From an uncultured Marinobacter sp. (GTDB lineage: Bacteria; Pseudomonadota; Gammaproteobacteria; Pseudomonadales; Oleiphilaceae): a DNA stretch of 64,000 nt. The notes beneath the pieces were generated by a model. It searched no databases, was not told the origin of the DNA, and worked only from the letters and a program-made list of their open reading frames with translations. The DNA lies in NCBI RefSeq assembly GCF_946886895.1, contig NZ_CAMPJO010000009.1:62001-126000 (forward strand). The letters run 5' to 3'. The translations under genes were made by a program, and so were the position numbers. The first letter of the stretch is position 1; every line of letters begins with the position of its first letter. Below are positions 31,231 to 41,497 of this stretch, in pieces.

Positions 31231-31886
31231 CAAGCGTCCTCCCCGACACCGAGGTCAGACAGCTTGAGTTCCAGAATACCGCTGCGACCTTGCTGACTCT
31301 GCTCCCGGGCCGCCAGGTAGGCCTCGCGGGCTCCGTCACGGTCACCCTGAGCCAGCAAAATATCGCCCCGCAGTTCGGTCAGGATGGCATCAAAGGCATC
31401 GGCATTGCCCGCTGCCTCAATGGTGGCCAGCGCATCGTCGTACTGGCCCGCAGCGAACTGGGCCCTGGCCAGGCGGTTGCGCACCACCAGCTTCAATGCC
31501 TGCTGGTCACCGGTCTTGTCCAGCGCCCACTGCAGCGACTCAATGGCCGCAACGGGGTCATCAGACTCCATCAGTTGCTGACGAGCCAGGATCAGGTTGC
31601 CGTAGATCGCGTAGGCACTGTCGGTGTAGTCCTCACGCAGTGTTTTGGCCACAAACGCCACGGTTTCGCCGGAGGTCTCCTCCGCCTGGTTGCTGAAGGC
31701 GTTCAGCAGGTTGGCAAACTGGTTTGCCGCCTCGGTTCTCTGCTGGGCCTGGCTGTTCTGCCACGCCTGCCAGCCAAACACGATCGCCAGGGCGGCACCA
31801 ATACCAATCAGCAGGGAACTGCCGTTTTTCTTCCACCAGTCCTTGATTGCCTGGATCTGCTCTTCCTCGGTGCGCAATTCCGCCAT
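31230..31886 (-). CDS. yfgM: Periplasmic TPR chaperone-like protein YfgM
   Basis: A 218-residue inner-membrane protein with one N-terminal transmembrane segment (GSSLLIGIGAALAIVFGWQAW, about residues 22-42) preceded by the family motif EEEQIQAIKDWWKKNG. The large C-terminal part is a periplasmic TPR-like helical domain. In E. coli YfgM interacts with the Sec translocon and PpiD and lies beside BamB; the same gene order is seen here. It is coupled to bamB. Confidence 0.94.
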   Translation of the reverse strand: MAELRTEEEQIQAIKDWWKKNGSSLLIGIGAALAIVFGWQAWQNSQAQQRTEAANQFANLLNAFSNQAEETSGETVAFVAKTLREDYTDSAYAIYGNLILARQQLMESDDPVAAIESLQWALDKTGDQQALKLVVRNRLARAQFAAGQYDDALATIEAAGNADAFDAILTELRGDILLAQGDRDGAREAYLAAREQSQQGRSGILELKLSDLGVGEDA

Positions 31887-31932
31887 GTTGACTCCCGTAA
31901 TATGGATTTTTGCTTGTTATGCCGGTTGAAAT

Positions 31933-33213
31933 TCAGTCGGTCAGTGCATTCGCCAGCCAGGCTGCTATGTCACCCTGGGGCAGCTCGCGCTGATCCTCAT
32001 TATCGCGCAGCGGCTTTAACGCCACCGTGCCATTGTGCAATTCGTTGTCACCCAGAATCACCGCGTAGCGGGCGCCACTGCGGTCCGCCTTTTTCATCTG
32101 GCTCTTGAAACTGCCGCCACCGCAATGGCTGACCACTGCGCGGGTCGGTAATGCCGAACGCAGGTTTTCAGCGAGCGACAACGCCTGCGCCACGGCATCG
32201 TCGCCCATGGCCACCACGTAGACATCGGCGTTGCTGTTGACATGGCCGGGGACCAGTTCCAGGGTTTCCAGCAGCAGGATCAGGCGCTCCAGGCCCATGG
32301 CAAACCCCACCGCAGGGGTAGGCCTGCCACCGAGTTGCTCGACCAGGCCATCATACCGGCCACCCGCGCACACGGTGCCCTGGGCCCCCAGGCTATCGGT
32401 GATCCATTCGAAAACGGTCTTGCCGTAATAGTCGAGACCCCGCACCAGGGCGGGGTTGACGGAGTAACTCACACCGGCGGCGTCAAGCAGTGCCTTCACC
32501 CGTTCAAAATGGACCCTTGACTCCTCGTCGAGATAATCATCCAGGCTCGGCGCCTGGGCCAGAATCCGCCGCGTGCCGGCATCCTTGCTGTCCAGGATGC
32601 GCAGGGGATTGGTTTCCAGACGTCGCTGGCTGTCGGCATCCAGTTCGTTCCGGTACTGGCCCAGGTAATCCACCAGCGCACTCCGGAATGCCCGTCTGGC
32701 TTCCGAGGTGCCAATGGTGTTGATTTCCAGACGGGTATGGTCGGCCAGCCCCAACGCTTTCCACAGCCGCGCGGTCAGCACCAGCAGCTCGGCATCAATG
32801 TCCGGGCCGGTCATGCCGAAGCATTCGACACCGATCTGGTGAAACTGCCGGTAACGACCTTTCTGTGGGCGTTCATGCCGGAACATCGGGCCGGTGTACC
32901 ACAACCGCCGGGTCTGATTGAACAGAAGCCCATGCTCCTCGGCTGCACGCACACAACCAGCGGTGCCTTCCGGGCGCAGCGTCAGGCTGTCGCCATTGCG
33001 GTCGTCGAAGGTATACATTTCCTTCTCGACAATGTCGGTTACCTCGCCGATGGAACGTTTGAACAGATCGGTCTGTTCAACGATGGGCATACGGATTTCC
33101 TGATAACCATACTGCCGAAGAAGGTTGCGCACCGTCGCTTCAACAAACTGCCACACCGGCGTCTGTTCGGGCAGGATATCGTTCATCCCGCGAATTGCCT
33201 GAATCTTTGCCAA
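31933..33213 (-). CDS. hisS: Histidyl-tRNA synthetase
   Basis: Class II aminoacyl-tRNA synthetase, 426 residues. Motif 1 region ([25 protein letters not shown]), motif 2 ([16 protein letters not shown]) and the histidine-specific segment [12 protein letters not shown] are all present, followed by the C-terminal anticodon-binding domain. The start is TTG ([12 protein letters not shown]), supported by AAGGG at suitable spacing and by the usual family N-terminus. It sits between ispG and yfgM. Confidence 0.98.
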   Translation of the reverse strand: MAKIQAIRGMNDILPEQTPVWQFVEATVRNLLRQYGYQEIRMPIVEQTDLFKRSIGEVTDIVEKEMYTFDDRNGDSLTLRPEGTAGCVRAAEEHGLLFNQTRRLWYTGPMFRHERPQKGRYRQFHQIGVECFGMTGPDIDAELLVLTARLWKALGLADHTRLEINTIGTSEARRAFRSALVDYLGQYRNELDADSQRRLETNPLRILDSKDAGTRRILAQAPSLDDYLDEESRVHFERVKALLDAAGVSYSVNPALVRGLDYYGKTVFEWITDSLGAQGTVCAGGRYDGLVEQLGGRPTPAVGFAMGLERLILLLETLELVPGHVNSNADVYVVAMGDDAVAQALSLAENLRSALPTRAVVSHCGGGSFKSQMKKADRSGARYAVILGDNELHNGTVALKPLRDNEDQRELPQGDIAAWLANALTD

Positions 33214-33263
33214 GTTAAACCCTTACCTATCGCTCTCTGATTGTGCCGGGGTGCCAACGCCTG

Positions 33264-34382
33264 TCATTCGACGGAACGGGCGATGATAGCCTCTTCCTGC
33301 TCTTTGCGGCGAGCGACCTCCTCCCGGATCAGTCGCTCCAGATCGTCGGTCAACGTGGCATTCTCCAGCTTCTGGTTTGGCTTGCCACCCATGTAGAACA
33401 GATTTTTCGGGCTGCCACCGGTCAGCCCGATATCGGCCTCCTTGGCTTCTCCCGGGCCGTTCACAATACAGCCGATGATAGCGACGTCCATCGCGGTATT
33501 CACATCTTCCAGCCGCGCCTCCAGATCATTCATGGTCTGGATAACGTCGAAATTCTGCCGCGAACAGCTGGGGCAGGCAATGAAGTTGATGCCACGGCTG
33601 CGCAGCCGGAGACTCTTCAGGATGTCATAGCCTACCTTGATTTCCTGCACCGGGTCGGCGGCCAGGGACACCCGGATGGTATCCCCGATACCGTCCATCA
33701 GCAGCATGCCCAGGCCAATGGAGGATTTCACCGTGCCGGAGCGGAAGCCACCCGCTTCGGTAATGCCCAGGTGCAGGGGCTGTTCAATCTGGGCGGCAAT
33801 CTTCCGGTAGGCGGCCACGGTCATGAACACCTCCGAGGCTTTCAGGCTGACCTTGAAGTCCTGGAAATCGTGGCGGTCCAGGATGTCGATATGGCGCATC
33901 GCGGACTCGACCAGGGCCTCCGGTGTCGGCTCCCCATACTTGCGCTGGAGCTGCTTCTCCAGGGAACCCGCGTTCACCCCGATGCGAATCGGAATGTTAC
34001 GGTCCCGGGCCGCGCTGATAACGGCACTGACCCGGTCGTCCCGGCCGATGTTGCCCGGGTTGATGCGCAGGCAGTCAACGCCCAGCTCGGCAACACGCAA
34101 CGCAATCTTGTGGTCAAAATGGATGTCTGCCACCAGCGGCAGCGACACCTGCGCACGGATCTTGCCAAAGGCTTCCGCCGCCTCCATGGAGGGCACGGAC
34201 ACCCGGACGATGTCGGCACCGGCATCCTGCAGGGCACGAATCTGCCCCACGGTGGCCGCAACATCACAAGTGTTGGTATTGGTCATGCTCTGGACGGCAA
34301 TCGGCGCATCGCCCCCCACGGGCACATTGCCCACCATAATCTGGCGGGACTGACGTCTCTTGATCGGGGATTCGTGTTTCAT
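33264..34382 (-). CDS. ispG: 4-hydroxy-3-methylbut-2-en-1-yl diphosphate synthase (flavodoxin)
   Basis: Iron-sulfur enzyme of the MEP isoprenoid pathway, making HMBPP from MEcPP. It has 372 residues (E. coli 372). The 4Fe-4S ligands are in [11 protein letters not shown] and [10 protein letters not shown], with the conserved glutamate region in [12 protein letters not shown]. The N-terminal TIM-barrel motif [17 protein letters not shown] is typical. Starts 46 bases after rodZ. Confidence 0.98.
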   Translation of the reverse strand: MKHESPIKRRQSRQIMVGNVPVGGDAPIAVQSMTNTNTCDVAATVGQIRALQDAGADIVRVSVPSMEAAEAFGKIRAQVSLPLVADIHFDHKIALRVAELGVDCLRINPGNIGRDDRVSAVISAARDRNIPIRIGVNAGSLEKQLQRKYGEPTPEALVESAMRHIDILDRHDFQDFKVSLKASEVFMTVAAYRKIAAQIEQPLHLGITEAGGFRSGTVKSSIGLGMLLMDGIGDTIRVSLAADPVQEIKVGYDILKSLRLRSRGINFIACPSCSRQNFDVIQTMNDLEARLEDVNTAMDVAIIGCIVNGPGEAKEADIGLTGGSPKNLFYMGGKPNQKLENATLTDDLERLIREEVARRKEQEEAIIARSVE

Positions 34383-34428
34383 CTGCTGCAGACCGACATG
34401 TTTGAGTACAAAAAATTTAGTGCAATGT

Positions 34429-35439
34429 TCAGATTGTCAGAGTGAATTCGGACCGGTTGTTCACGACACGGTAGTTCCCCATATCAACCGGCTCACCCTG
34501 AAAGCGAATCGTGCTGACCGCATCCACGGCACCAACCACTACCCGTAACGGGGCCTCACCGGACACGCTGAGCTGATCGCCGGCTCGCTGCAAGGCACTC
34601 ACCAACCGGTTGCCGTCGGCATCAATGACCTGCACCCAGCAGTCCGCGGTAAACGACATGTTCAGCTGCGCCTCCACCACATCGTCAATACCCGGTGGAT
34701 CCGCCAGGGCCGGCTCGGTACGTTCCTCAACCACCGGAATCCGGTCCCCCACGAGGTCATCCATGGCCTCGGCACCAGACGTGTCAGCCAATACCGGCTC
34801 CTCCGTCAATGCCGAGCCGTTCTCCGGCGTCGCCCCATCACCGTCAGCGGGTTCACCGACCGAATCGTTCTCCTCGGCGCTCCCGACAGCCGCGCTGTCG
34901 GCGGGTTCATTTACACCGCTGTCGGCAACCACCGGATCTGCGGACGGGGTCTCCGCCGCCGAGGTTTCCGGCGCTTCAACCGAGGCCGGTTCCGGGGTCT
35001 CCGGCCCGGCCTGCTCCGACTGGGGTAACACGAAGGTGAACACCAGATACGCCGCCAGCACGATCACCGCGACAAACAGCAGGGCCTTGGCAATCCGGCG
35101 TTTCTGGCGCCGGCGCCGTTCGATATCCACCAGCGGGTTGGCTTCAAGCTCCTGCTCCCGCTGCTGTCGAAGGGGCTGCAATTCCTGGTCAAGGTCGGCA
35201 ATCACGGCATCGCCGTCGAGGCCCACCTGTTTCGCATACGCTCGGACATAGCCTTTCAGAAAGAGTTCACTGTCTATCTGAGCGTAATCTCCGGCCTCGA
35301 TAGCCTGGATAATCACCACACGGAGATGCTGGGTATTGGCCACCTGCGCCACCGTCAGGCCCAGTTTCTCCCGGGCCTGCTGAAGTTGCTGGCCGACGGG
35401 CGCACCGGTTAGCGGCTGTGGATTCTCTTCACTGCTCAT
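34429..35439 (-). CDS. rodZ: Cell-shape protein RodZ
   Basis: A bitopic inner-membrane protein that links MreB filaments to the elongation machinery. It has 336 residues. The N-terminal helix-turn-helix domain ([19 protein letters not shown] to about residue 90) binds MreB in this family. A basic stretch and one transmembrane segment (about 117-138) follow, then a long low-complexity Pro/Glu/Ala/Ser linker (about 145-245) and the C-terminal periplasmic beta domain ([20 protein letters not shown]). It overlaps the end of pilW by 11 bases. Confidence 0.93.
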   Translation of the reverse strand: MSSEENPQPLTGAPVGQQLQQAREKLGLTVAQVANTQHLRVVIIQAIEAGDYAQIDSELFLKGYVRAYAKQVGLDGDAVIADLDQELQPLRQQREQELEANPLVDIERRRRQKRRIAKALLFVAVIVLAAYLVFTFVLPQSEQAGPETPEPASVEAPETSAAETPSADPVVADSGVNEPADSAAVGSAEENDSVGEPADGDGATPENGSALTEEPVLADTSGAEAMDDLVGDRIPVVEERTEPALADPPGIDDVVEAQLNMSFTADCWVQVIDADGNRLVSALQRAGDQLSVSGEAPLRVVVGAVDAVSTIRFQGEPVDMGNYRVVNNRSEFTLTI

Positions 35440-36235
35440 TGGACATCAGCACCTTGTATCGTTGGTATTCGACTGATTCCGGATAATTGTTGCGCAACTG
35501 CAAGGCCAGACTCGCGGCCAGATTCTCGTCACCCACTTCCCGGGCGATGCGTATACCGGTCAACAGACTCTCCGCCGAATGAACCATTCTAGGATTTTTC
35601 TCGATCATGGCCAGCAAACGACTGTAATAGCGGTTCGCACCGGCGGCGTTGCCAGTATCCGTGAGTACACGGGACAGCGCCAACAGGGATTCGGCGTCAC
35701 CCCGGGTCAACTCAACGGCCCGGCGGTAGGACGCTAAGGCATCGTCCAGCTCCCCCAACCGCTCCTGGGTCAGCCCCAGATTGTAAAACACCGAGCCCCG
35801 ATCGTTATAATCGGTATCCCGGGATGCCGCCAGAAACTGATTCCGTGATTCCTCCATACGCCCCTGGGCATACAGGAAGGCACCGTAGTATACCCGGCCC
35901 CGGGTGAACCCCTCATCTTCGGCAATGGCATGCTTGAAGTTTTTCTCGGCCAGTTCCGTTTCACCGAGCGTGTTATTGATCAGGCCCAGTGCCGCCAGAG
36001 CACCCGGATCGTCCGGATCCAGTTTCAGAGCCCGGTCCAGGTGGTGGCGGGCCCGGTCCAGATTGCCCTGGCCGATATAGGCGGTCGCCAACTGCACGTA
36101 GTCATCAATCGCCTCGCTTCGATCCGCTTCACGGCTGAAGCGACTGTCTGTCGTGGTGACGCATCCCGTTAAAACCAGAGCAGCCAGGAGGGCCGTCGTG
36201 ACAAAAAAACGTCTGCTTGCTGGCTTTGGGATCAC
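35429..36235 (-). CDS. pilW: Type IV pilus biogenesis/stability lipoprotein PilW (PilF)
   Basis: An outer-membrane lipoprotein pilotin for the PilQ secretin. It has 268 residues. The lipobox is LVLTGC. The mature part contains six or so TPR repeats (for example YVQLATAYIGQGNLDRARHH, then LDPDDPGALAALGLI). GTG start preceded by AGGAAGG. The position between rlmN and rodZ is the same as in Pseudomonas. This implies that the cell makes type IV pili, which is relevant to the pilin-fused protease at 7.3 kb. Confidence 0.93.
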   Translation of the reverse strand: MIPKPASRRFFVTTALLAALVLTGCVTTTDSRFSREADRSEAIDDYVQLATAYIGQGNLDRARHHLDRALKLDPDDPGALAALGLINNTLGETELAEKNFKHAIAEDEGFTRGRVYYGAFLYAQGRMEESRNQFLAASRDTDYNDRGSVFYNLGLTQERLGELDDALASYRRAVELTRGDAESLLALSRVLTDTGNAAGANRYYSRLLAMIEKNPRMVHSAESLLTGIRIAREVGDENLAASLALQLRNNYPESVEYQRYKVLMSNEQ

Positions 36236-36276
36236 AGTGTTGCCTTCCTCGCGTCAGATGATGGGAACGGACTCAC

Positions 36277-37389
36277 TTACGGGTTGACCTGCTGGACATT
36301 GATGTACCGCTGGCTTCTGCGGGTACGGTCCTCGACCTGGCCAACGAGCTGCCCGCAAGCGGCATCGATGTCGTCTCCACGGGTGGTCCGTATGGTTGCA
36401 ATGTGGCCCGCTTCGTTCAATACCGTCTGAAAGCGCCGGGTGGCATTCATGCTGGGCCGGCGGAAATCACTTTCCGGAAACGGATTGAAGGGAATGAGAT
36501 TGATCTTGCAGGGCAGGTCCTTCAGCAATGTCGCCAGTTGCCGGGCATGCTCAGGCTGATCATTCATTCCTTCGATGACTGTGTACTCTATGGTCGCCTT
36601 GCGTTTGTCCGGCAAACGGGCGAAGTACCGACGAGTGGCAGCCAGAAGTTCCGAGATCGGGTATTTCTTGTTGAGCGGAACCAATTGATTCCTAAGCTCA
36701 TCATTCGGGGCATGGAGCGAAATGGCCAGTGAAACATCGGTAACTTCAGCCAGCCGGTCGATGGCCGGAACCACGCCAGACGTGCTCAGGGTAACCCGCC
36801 GCTTGGAGATGCCGTAGGCCAGGTCCTCCATCATCAGGTTCATGGCGTCCACGACGTTGTCGAAGTTCAGTAATGGCTCGCCCATACCCATCATCACCAC
36901 ATTGGTGATCGGACGGTCCGGGCCCGGTTCGAACGGCATGAAGGCCTTGCGCGCCACCCACACCTGGCCGATGATCTCGGCCGCCGTCAGGTTGCGGTTG
37001 AATCCTCGCTTGCCGGTGGAGCAGAAGGTACAGTCCAGGCTGCAGCCGATTTGCGACGAGACACACAAAGTGCCGCGTTCACCATCCGGTATCAGCACAG
37101 TTTCAACACTGTTGCCGTTGTCCATGCGCATCACCCATTTCCGGGTGCCGTCCTTCGAGGTTTCGTCGTACACTACCTCGGGCCCGCGCACTTCCGCCAC
37201 GGCTTTGAGCTTCTCGCGCAGGACCTTGCTCATATTGGTCATTTGATCGAAGTCATCGGCGCCGCGCTGATGCATCCACTGCAACACCTGAGTGGCGCGA
37301 AAACGCTTTTCCCCCAGGGATTCAAAGAAAGCTTCGAGTTTTGCTTTCGGCATCCCCAGAAGATTGGTTTTTTCAGCGGCCGCTGTCAT
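36277..37389 (-). CDS. rlmN: Dual-specificity 23S rRNA / tRNA adenine-C2 methyltransferase RlmN
   Basis: A radical-SAM enzyme methylating A2503 of 23S rRNA and A37 of some tRNAs. It has 370 residues. The cluster motif is [11 protein letters not shown] (CX3CX2C), and the methyl-carrying C-terminal cysteine lies in DIDAACGQL. Glycine-rich [10 protein letters not shown] is the SAM-binding GEP motif. Located between ndk and pilW. Confidence 0.98.
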   Translation of the reverse strand: MTAAAEKTNLLGMPKAKLEAFFESLGEKRFRATQVLQWMHQRGADDFDQMTNMSKVLREKLKAVAEVRGPEVVYDETSKDGTRKWVMRMDNGNSVETVLIPDGERGTLCVSSQIGCSLDCTFCSTGKRGFNRNLTAAEIIGQVWVARKAFMPFEPGPDRPITNVVMMGMGEPLLNFDNVVDAMNLMMEDLAYGISKRRVTLSTSGVVPAIDRLAEVTDVSLAISLHAPNDELRNQLVPLNKKYPISELLAATRRYFARLPDKRKATIEYTVIEGMNDQPEHARQLATLLKDLPCKINLIPFNPFPESDFRRPSMNATRRFQTVLNEAGHIATIRTTRGDDIDAACGQLVGQVEDRTRRSQRYINVQQVNP

Positions 37390-37450
37390 GTCGTAACCTC
37401 GATCAGATAATCAATTCGGGGGCGGCATGGACCGCCCCCGATCAACCAGA

Positions 37451-37879
37451 TCAGCCGCGCGGGCAGATCTCGTTGTCATTAAAGAAATAAGCGATTTCAC
37501 GCTCCGCGGAAGCGGCAGAATCGGAGCCGTGCACTGCGTTGGCATCGATGGACGATGCGAAATCAGCGCGAATGGTGCCGGCAGCCGCTTCCTTCGGGTT
37601 GGTCGCGCCCATCAGGTCACGATTTTTCAGGATGGCGCCACTGCCTTCGAGCACCTGCACTACAACCGGGCCAGAGGTCATGAAGGCCACCAGATCGTTA
37701 AAGAACGGGCGTTCCTTGTGCTCGGCGTAAAAGCCCTCAGCCTGTTCCTGGGTCAGGTGCATCATCTTGGCGGCCACAATAGCCAGGTCGGCCTTTTCAA
37801 ATCGGCTGTATATTTCGCCGATGACGTTCTTGGCAACGGCATCGGGTTTGATAATCGAGAGCGTGCGCTCATTTGCCAT
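37451..37879 (-). CDS. ndk: Nucleoside diphosphate kinase
   Basis: Balances nucleoside triphosphate pools by a phosphohistidine mechanism. It has 142 residues, the usual length. The catalytic histidine lies in [16 protein letters not shown] (about residue 117). N-terminal [11 protein letters not shown] and [15 protein letters not shown] are intact. ATG with GGAG upstream. It begins 68 bases after iscS, where other genomes of this type carry iscUA-hscBA-fdx-iscX. Confidence 0.98.
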   Translation of the reverse strand: MANERTLSIIKPDAVAKNVIGEIYSRFEKADLAIVAAKMMHLTQEQAEGFYAEHKERPFFNDLVAFMTSGPVVVQVLEGSGAILKNRDLMGATNPKEAAAGTIRADFASSIDANAVHGSDSAASAEREIAYFFNDNEICPRG

Positions 37880-37947
37880 GGTATTTCTCCAGTCAGGTTC
37901 GGGTTAAAATTCTGGCCTGCGATTATACGCAGTCGGAGGGCAACTGC

Positions 37948-39096
37948 CTACCGCACCGCGCGAAGGCGAGTAACAACATCAACAATTTGCGAACTGGCGA
38001 ACGACACCTCTTCTGGCGTGGTGAATCGCCCCATGGAGAAGCGCAGCGCTCGATGGGCCTCGGCATCACTGAGGCCGATGCCGCGCAACACGTAGGAGGG
38101 CTCGATGGTGGCTGAGGCGCATGCTGAGCCGGAGGACACCGCCAGTTCCCGCAGGCCCAGCATCAGCGATTCCGCGTCCACACCGTCGAACGACAGGTTA
38201 ACAATACCGGGCACCCGATGCTCCCGGCTGCCATTGAGACTGACGCCGTCGAGCCCTTCCAGCCCTGCCAGAAAGGCGGAACGCAAGTGCTCCAGGCGGA
38301 CACTCTCCTCGGCCAGACCGACCTCGGCCAGCGCGAACGCCTTGCCCATGCCGACAATCTGGTGAGTGGCCAGGGTGCCCGAACGCATGCCACGCTCGTG
38401 ACCACCGCCATGGATCTGGGCCTCAATACGCACATCTGGCGAACGGCGAACGTACAGCGCACCGATGCCTTTGGGGCCATACACCTTATGTCCAGACAGG
38501 GAAAGCAGATCCACCGGCATAGCGGAAACGTCGACCGGCAGCTTACCGGCGGCCTGGGCCGCATCCACATGAAACAGCACACCCCGCTGACGCAGCTCGG
38601 CACCCACCGAGGCAATATCGGTGACGCACCCCAGTTCGTTGTTCACCAGCATCAGGCTGACCAGCACGGTATTATCCCGCAAAGCGCCGGTCACCTGATC
38701 AACCGAGATCCGGCCATCAGCACCGGGCTGCAGCCAGGTCACGCTGACGCCCTGAGTCTCCAGCCAATGGCAGGTATCCAGCACCGCTTTGTGCTCGATC
38801 GCAGAGGTGATGACGTGGGCATCCCGCTTACCGGCAACCGCGCCCTTGATCGCAAGGTTGTCTGACTCAGTGGCGCCGGATGTCCAGACAATTTCCCGTG
38901 GGTCCGCGTGGATCAGGCTGGCCACCTGCTGTCGTGCCGATTCCACGGCCGCCTCGGCCTGCCAGCCAAAACCATGGGAACGGGACGCCGGGTTTCCGAA
39001 TGCGCCATCCGGCGTCAGGTACTTGATCATTTCATCAGCAACAGCAGGATCAACGGGCGCTGTTGCCGCGTAATCGAGGTATACGGGCTTTTTCAT
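37948..39096 (-). CDS. iscS: Cysteine desulfurase IscS (C-terminal tail absent)
   Basis: A PLP-dependent enzyme that takes sulfur from cysteine for Fe-S clusters and tRNA thiolation. It has 382 residues against 404 in E. coli. The PLP lysine lies in [11 protein letters not shown] and the sulfur-carrying Cys326 in SSGSACASA, so it should be active. The protein ends at VVTRLRAVR, and the last 20 or so residues of E. coli IscS, which contact the scaffold IscU, are absent. It begins 19 bases after iscR and is followed by ndk. No iscU, iscA, hscB, hscA or fdx is present beside it. Confidence 0.95.
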   Translation of the reverse strand: MKKPVYLDYAATAPVDPAVADEMIKYLTPDGAFGNPASRSHGFGWQAEAAVESARQQVASLIHADPREIVWTSGATESDNLAIKGAVAGKRDAHVITSAIEHKAVLDTCHWLETQGVSVTWLQPGADGRISVDQVTGALRDNTVLVSLMLVNNELGCVTDIASVGAELRQRGVLFHVDAAQAAGKLPVDVSAMPVDLLSLSGHKVYGPKGIGALYVRRSPDVRIEAQIHGGGHERGMRSGTLATHQIVGMGKAFALAEVGLAEESVRLEHLRSAFLAGLEGLDGVSLNGSREHRVPGIVNLSFDGVDAESLMLGLRELAVSSGSACASATIEPSYVLRGIGLSDAEAHRALRFSMGRFTTPEEVSFASSQIVDVVTRLRAVR

Positions 39097-39115
39097 GATG
39101 TAAAGGCGTTAGGAA

Positions 39116-39613
39116 TCAGGCGGGCGCCCGGTCAATCAGGCGCTCGGTGTTGATCGTTTCAGAACCTTTCGCATCCTGGCGACGGTTCTGCCGGTCAGCG
39201 ACCTGGCGAATTTCGTGCTTCTTCATCAGGTCGCCGAGGCTGATTTCGCTGAGGAACTGATGGATCTGGTCACTGAGATCAGACCACAGGTGGTGGGTCA
39301 GGCATTTCTCGCCGTTCTGGCAGTCGCCCTTATTGCCGCACCGGGTGGTGTCAAGGGACTCGTTCACCGCATCCACCACCTCGGCGATAAACACCTCGGA
39401 GGCGCCACGACTCAGACGATAACCGCCCCCGGGCCCCCGGATACTGACCACCAGTTTCTGGCGGCGAAGGCGGGAAAACAGCTGTTCCAGATACGACAGT
39501 GAGATCTCCTGGCGGGCTGAAATGTCCGCAAGACTCACCGGCCCCTGATCCCCGTGCAGGGCCAGATCCAGCATTGCCGTAACGGCGTAGCGGCCTTTGG
39601 TGGTCAGCTTCAT
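39116..39613 (-). CDS. iscR: Fe-S cluster regulator IscR
   Basis: A Rrf2-family transcription factor that senses Fe-S status by its own 2Fe-2S cluster. It has 165 residues and aligns without gaps to E. coli IscR. The helix-turn-helix ([16 protein letters not shown]) and the cluster ligands Cys92, Cys98, Cys104 and His107 ([19 protein letters not shown]) are intact. A promoter with an IscR type-1-like site lies directly upstream, so autorepression is expected. It is followed by iscS. Confidence 0.97.
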   Translation of the reverse strand: MKLTTKGRYAVTAMLDLALHGDQGPVSLADISARQEISLSYLEQLFSRLRRQKLVVSIRGPGGGYRLSRGASEVFIAEVVDAVNESLDTTRCGNKGDCQNGEKCLTHHLWSDLSDQIHQFLSEISLGDLMKKHEIRQVADRQNRRQDAKGSETINTERLIDRAPA

Positions 39614-39657
39614 AATCTCAGCCCCGTGATGGGATTGAATCTCGAATTCCAGCCACG

Positions 39658-39690
39658 AGTATGAATTGACCCAGTAAATCAGTCAAGTAT
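39658..39690 (-). promoter_or_regulatory. iscR promoter with overlapping IscR type-1-like site
   Basis: On the minus strand, TTGACT (39686-39681), a 17-base spacer and CATACT (39663-39658) form a sigma70 promoter. The -35 is inside ATACTTGACTGATTT, which matches the left half and centre of the type-1 IscR site (ATASYYGACTRWWWY); the right half is degenerate. The same overlap with the -35 is known for E. coli iscR. Confidence 0.7.
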
Positions 39691-40464
39691 TCAGTCCCGC
39701 GTCTCACGGTCATCCCGCACGCAGTCAAAATCCTCTTCCTGCAAGGGTGGCAACTGACCGTTCTGGTACTCACTGTTGACCTTGCGCAGGGCTTTGCACA
39801 TGGTCTCAATGCGGTCGTCCACGGCATGCATATGGTCCAGCAACGAGCGCATCGCCCGGGCCACCGGGTCGGGCATTTCCTCGGTTACGCCGTAGGCATC
39901 GAAGCCCATGCGCTCTTCCATTTCCTTGCGGCGGGCATCGTCTCCGGTTTGCTGCCGGACAATGACCCGGCCGGGTATGCCCACCACCGTGGCACCGGCA
40001 GGTACCGCCTTGGTCACCACCGAATTTGAGCCCACCTTGGCGCCCTCGCCCACCTCAAACGGACCCAGGATTTTGGCCCCGGCTCCGACCACCACGCCGT
40101 TGCCGATGGTGGGGTGTCGCTTGCCCTTGTTCCAGCTGGTGCCGCCGAGTGTCACGCCCTGATACAGGGTGACATCGTCACCGATAAGGGTGGTTTCGCC
40201 AATGACCACACCCATGCCGTGATCGATAAAAAACCGCCGGCCAATGGTCGCCCCAGGGTGTATCTCAATGCCGGTCAGCCAGCGGGCGATCGTGGAAATG
40301 GTCCGGGCCAGCCATTTGAGCCCCAATTGCCACAACCAGTGGGAAAACCGGTGAAACAGCAGAGCATGCAACCCGGGGTAGTTCGTGAGCACTTCAAACG
40401 TGTTTCTGGCAGCCGGATCCCGGTGGAATACGCTGTTGATGTCTTCCCGCAAACGCTCAAACAT
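39691..40464 (-). CDS. cysE: Serine O-acetyltransferase
   Basis: Commits serine to cysteine synthesis by O-acetylation. It has 257 residues from the ATG at 40464 ([13 protein letters not shown]). The frame extends 17 residues upstream into trmJ, without family support. The left-handed beta-helix hexapeptide repeats are clear ([20 protein letters not shown], then [20 protein letters not shown]). It overlaps the end of trmJ by eight bases and precedes iscR; cysteine made by this pathway is the sulfur source for IscS. Confidence 0.96.
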   Translation of the reverse strand: MFERLREDINSVFHRDPAARNTFEVLTNYPGLHALLFHRFSHWLWQLGLKWLARTISTIARWLTGIEIHPGATIGRRFFIDHGMGVVIGETTLIGDDVTLYQGVTLGGTSWNKGKRHPTIGNGVVVGAGAKILGPFEVGEGAKVGSNSVVTKAVPAGATVVGIPGRVIVRQQTGDDARRKEMEERMGFDAYGVTEEMPDPVARAMRSLLDHMHAVDDRIETMCKALRKVNSEYQNGQLPPLQEEDFDCVRDDRETRD

Positions 40465-41314
40465 GATTCTCGTCCTGCTCCGGCACGGAGGCGTCGTCCC
40501 GGTTTGTTTTGTCATTGGTTCCGGCGGATTTTTGCACCGCGGTCAGAATACCCCGGAGAATGTTGATCTCCATCTGGTCAAGCTTGGCCCGCTGAAACAG
40601 CCGCCGCAGCCGGGTCATCAGTTGGCGCGGATTGTTACGTCGATGAAAATCCACATCCACCAGCACCTGCTCCAGGTGGTCAAAGAATCCTTCAACGTCT
40701 CCGGCTGTCGCCGGCGCTACGTCCCACCCTTCGTCCCCAGGCTCAACCATGGATTTTAGATATGGGCTTTCCTCACCACCTTCAAGGCTGCGCAGGTAAT
40801 GCATTCTCAGCTCATAACATATCACCTGGACCGCCATCGACAGATTCAGGGAGCTGTAATCCGGGTTTGATGGAATATGAATATGGTAATGACACCGCTG
40901 CAGCTCGTCGTTGCTGAGGCCGTGGTTTTCCCGCCCGAACACCAGGGCCACCGGCCCCTTCCCCGCGTACTCCCGGGCAATACCGGCCGCCGCCGGAGGT
41001 GCAATCACCGGCCAGGGTACTTTCCGACCCCGGGCACTGGTGCCCATGACCAGCACACAATCCTCCAGTGCCTCATCAAGGGACCCAACCACCCGTGCGC
41101 GGTCCAGCACATCCGAGGCTCCGGCCGACCGGGCGTAGGAGGTCTCGTCCGGAAACGATTGAGGATTCACCAACCAGAGGTTGCCTAGGCTCATATTCTT
41201 CATGGCACGGGCAACGGCGCCAATGTTGCCGGAATGGGAGGTTTCCACCAGAACAATCCGGATCTGGTCGTTAAAGGTGTCCGCGCCTTCTGCCGGCAGC
41301 GCTGGTTTGTGCAT
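40457..41314 (-). CDS. trmJ: tRNA (cytidine/uridine-32-2'-O)-methyltransferase TrmJ
   Basis: A SPOUT methyltransferase of 285 residues that methylates the ribose of position 32 in tRNAs. Family motifs are [24 protein letters not shown] at the N-terminus, [17 protein letters not shown] in the knotted SAM site, and [15 protein letters not shown]. The ATG at 41314 is used; an upstream TTG at 41320 is possible. Divergent from suhB, as in Pseudomonas. Confidence 0.96.
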   Translation of the reverse strand: MHKPALPAEGADTFNDQIRIVLVETSHSGNIGAVARAMKNMSLGNLWLVNPQSFPDETSYARSAGASDVLDRARVVGSLDEALEDCVLVMGTSARGRKVPWPVIAPPAAAGIAREYAGKGPVALVFGRENHGLSNDELQRCHYHIHIPSNPDYSSLNLSMAVQVICYELRMHYLRSLEGGEESPYLKSMVEPGDEGWDVAPATAGDVEGFFDHLEQVLVDVDFHRRNNPRQLMTRLRRLFQRAKLDQMEINILRGILTAVQKSAGTNDKTNRDDASVPEQDENHV

Positions 41315-41497
41315 CGTCAACAGACTCTTGGTTATGTATCAGGGGTATCCATGATAGCAGAAGTCACGCCCCTGCCGCCCCTCCGAACAACCCGCAACCC
41401 ATTGCCATCCGTGCTATTGCTGAGTCAAAAAACATACAAGCGGGTGATCTTTTGCTATCATACCCGCCCTTCACACACCCGGATAATGAACACTCAG

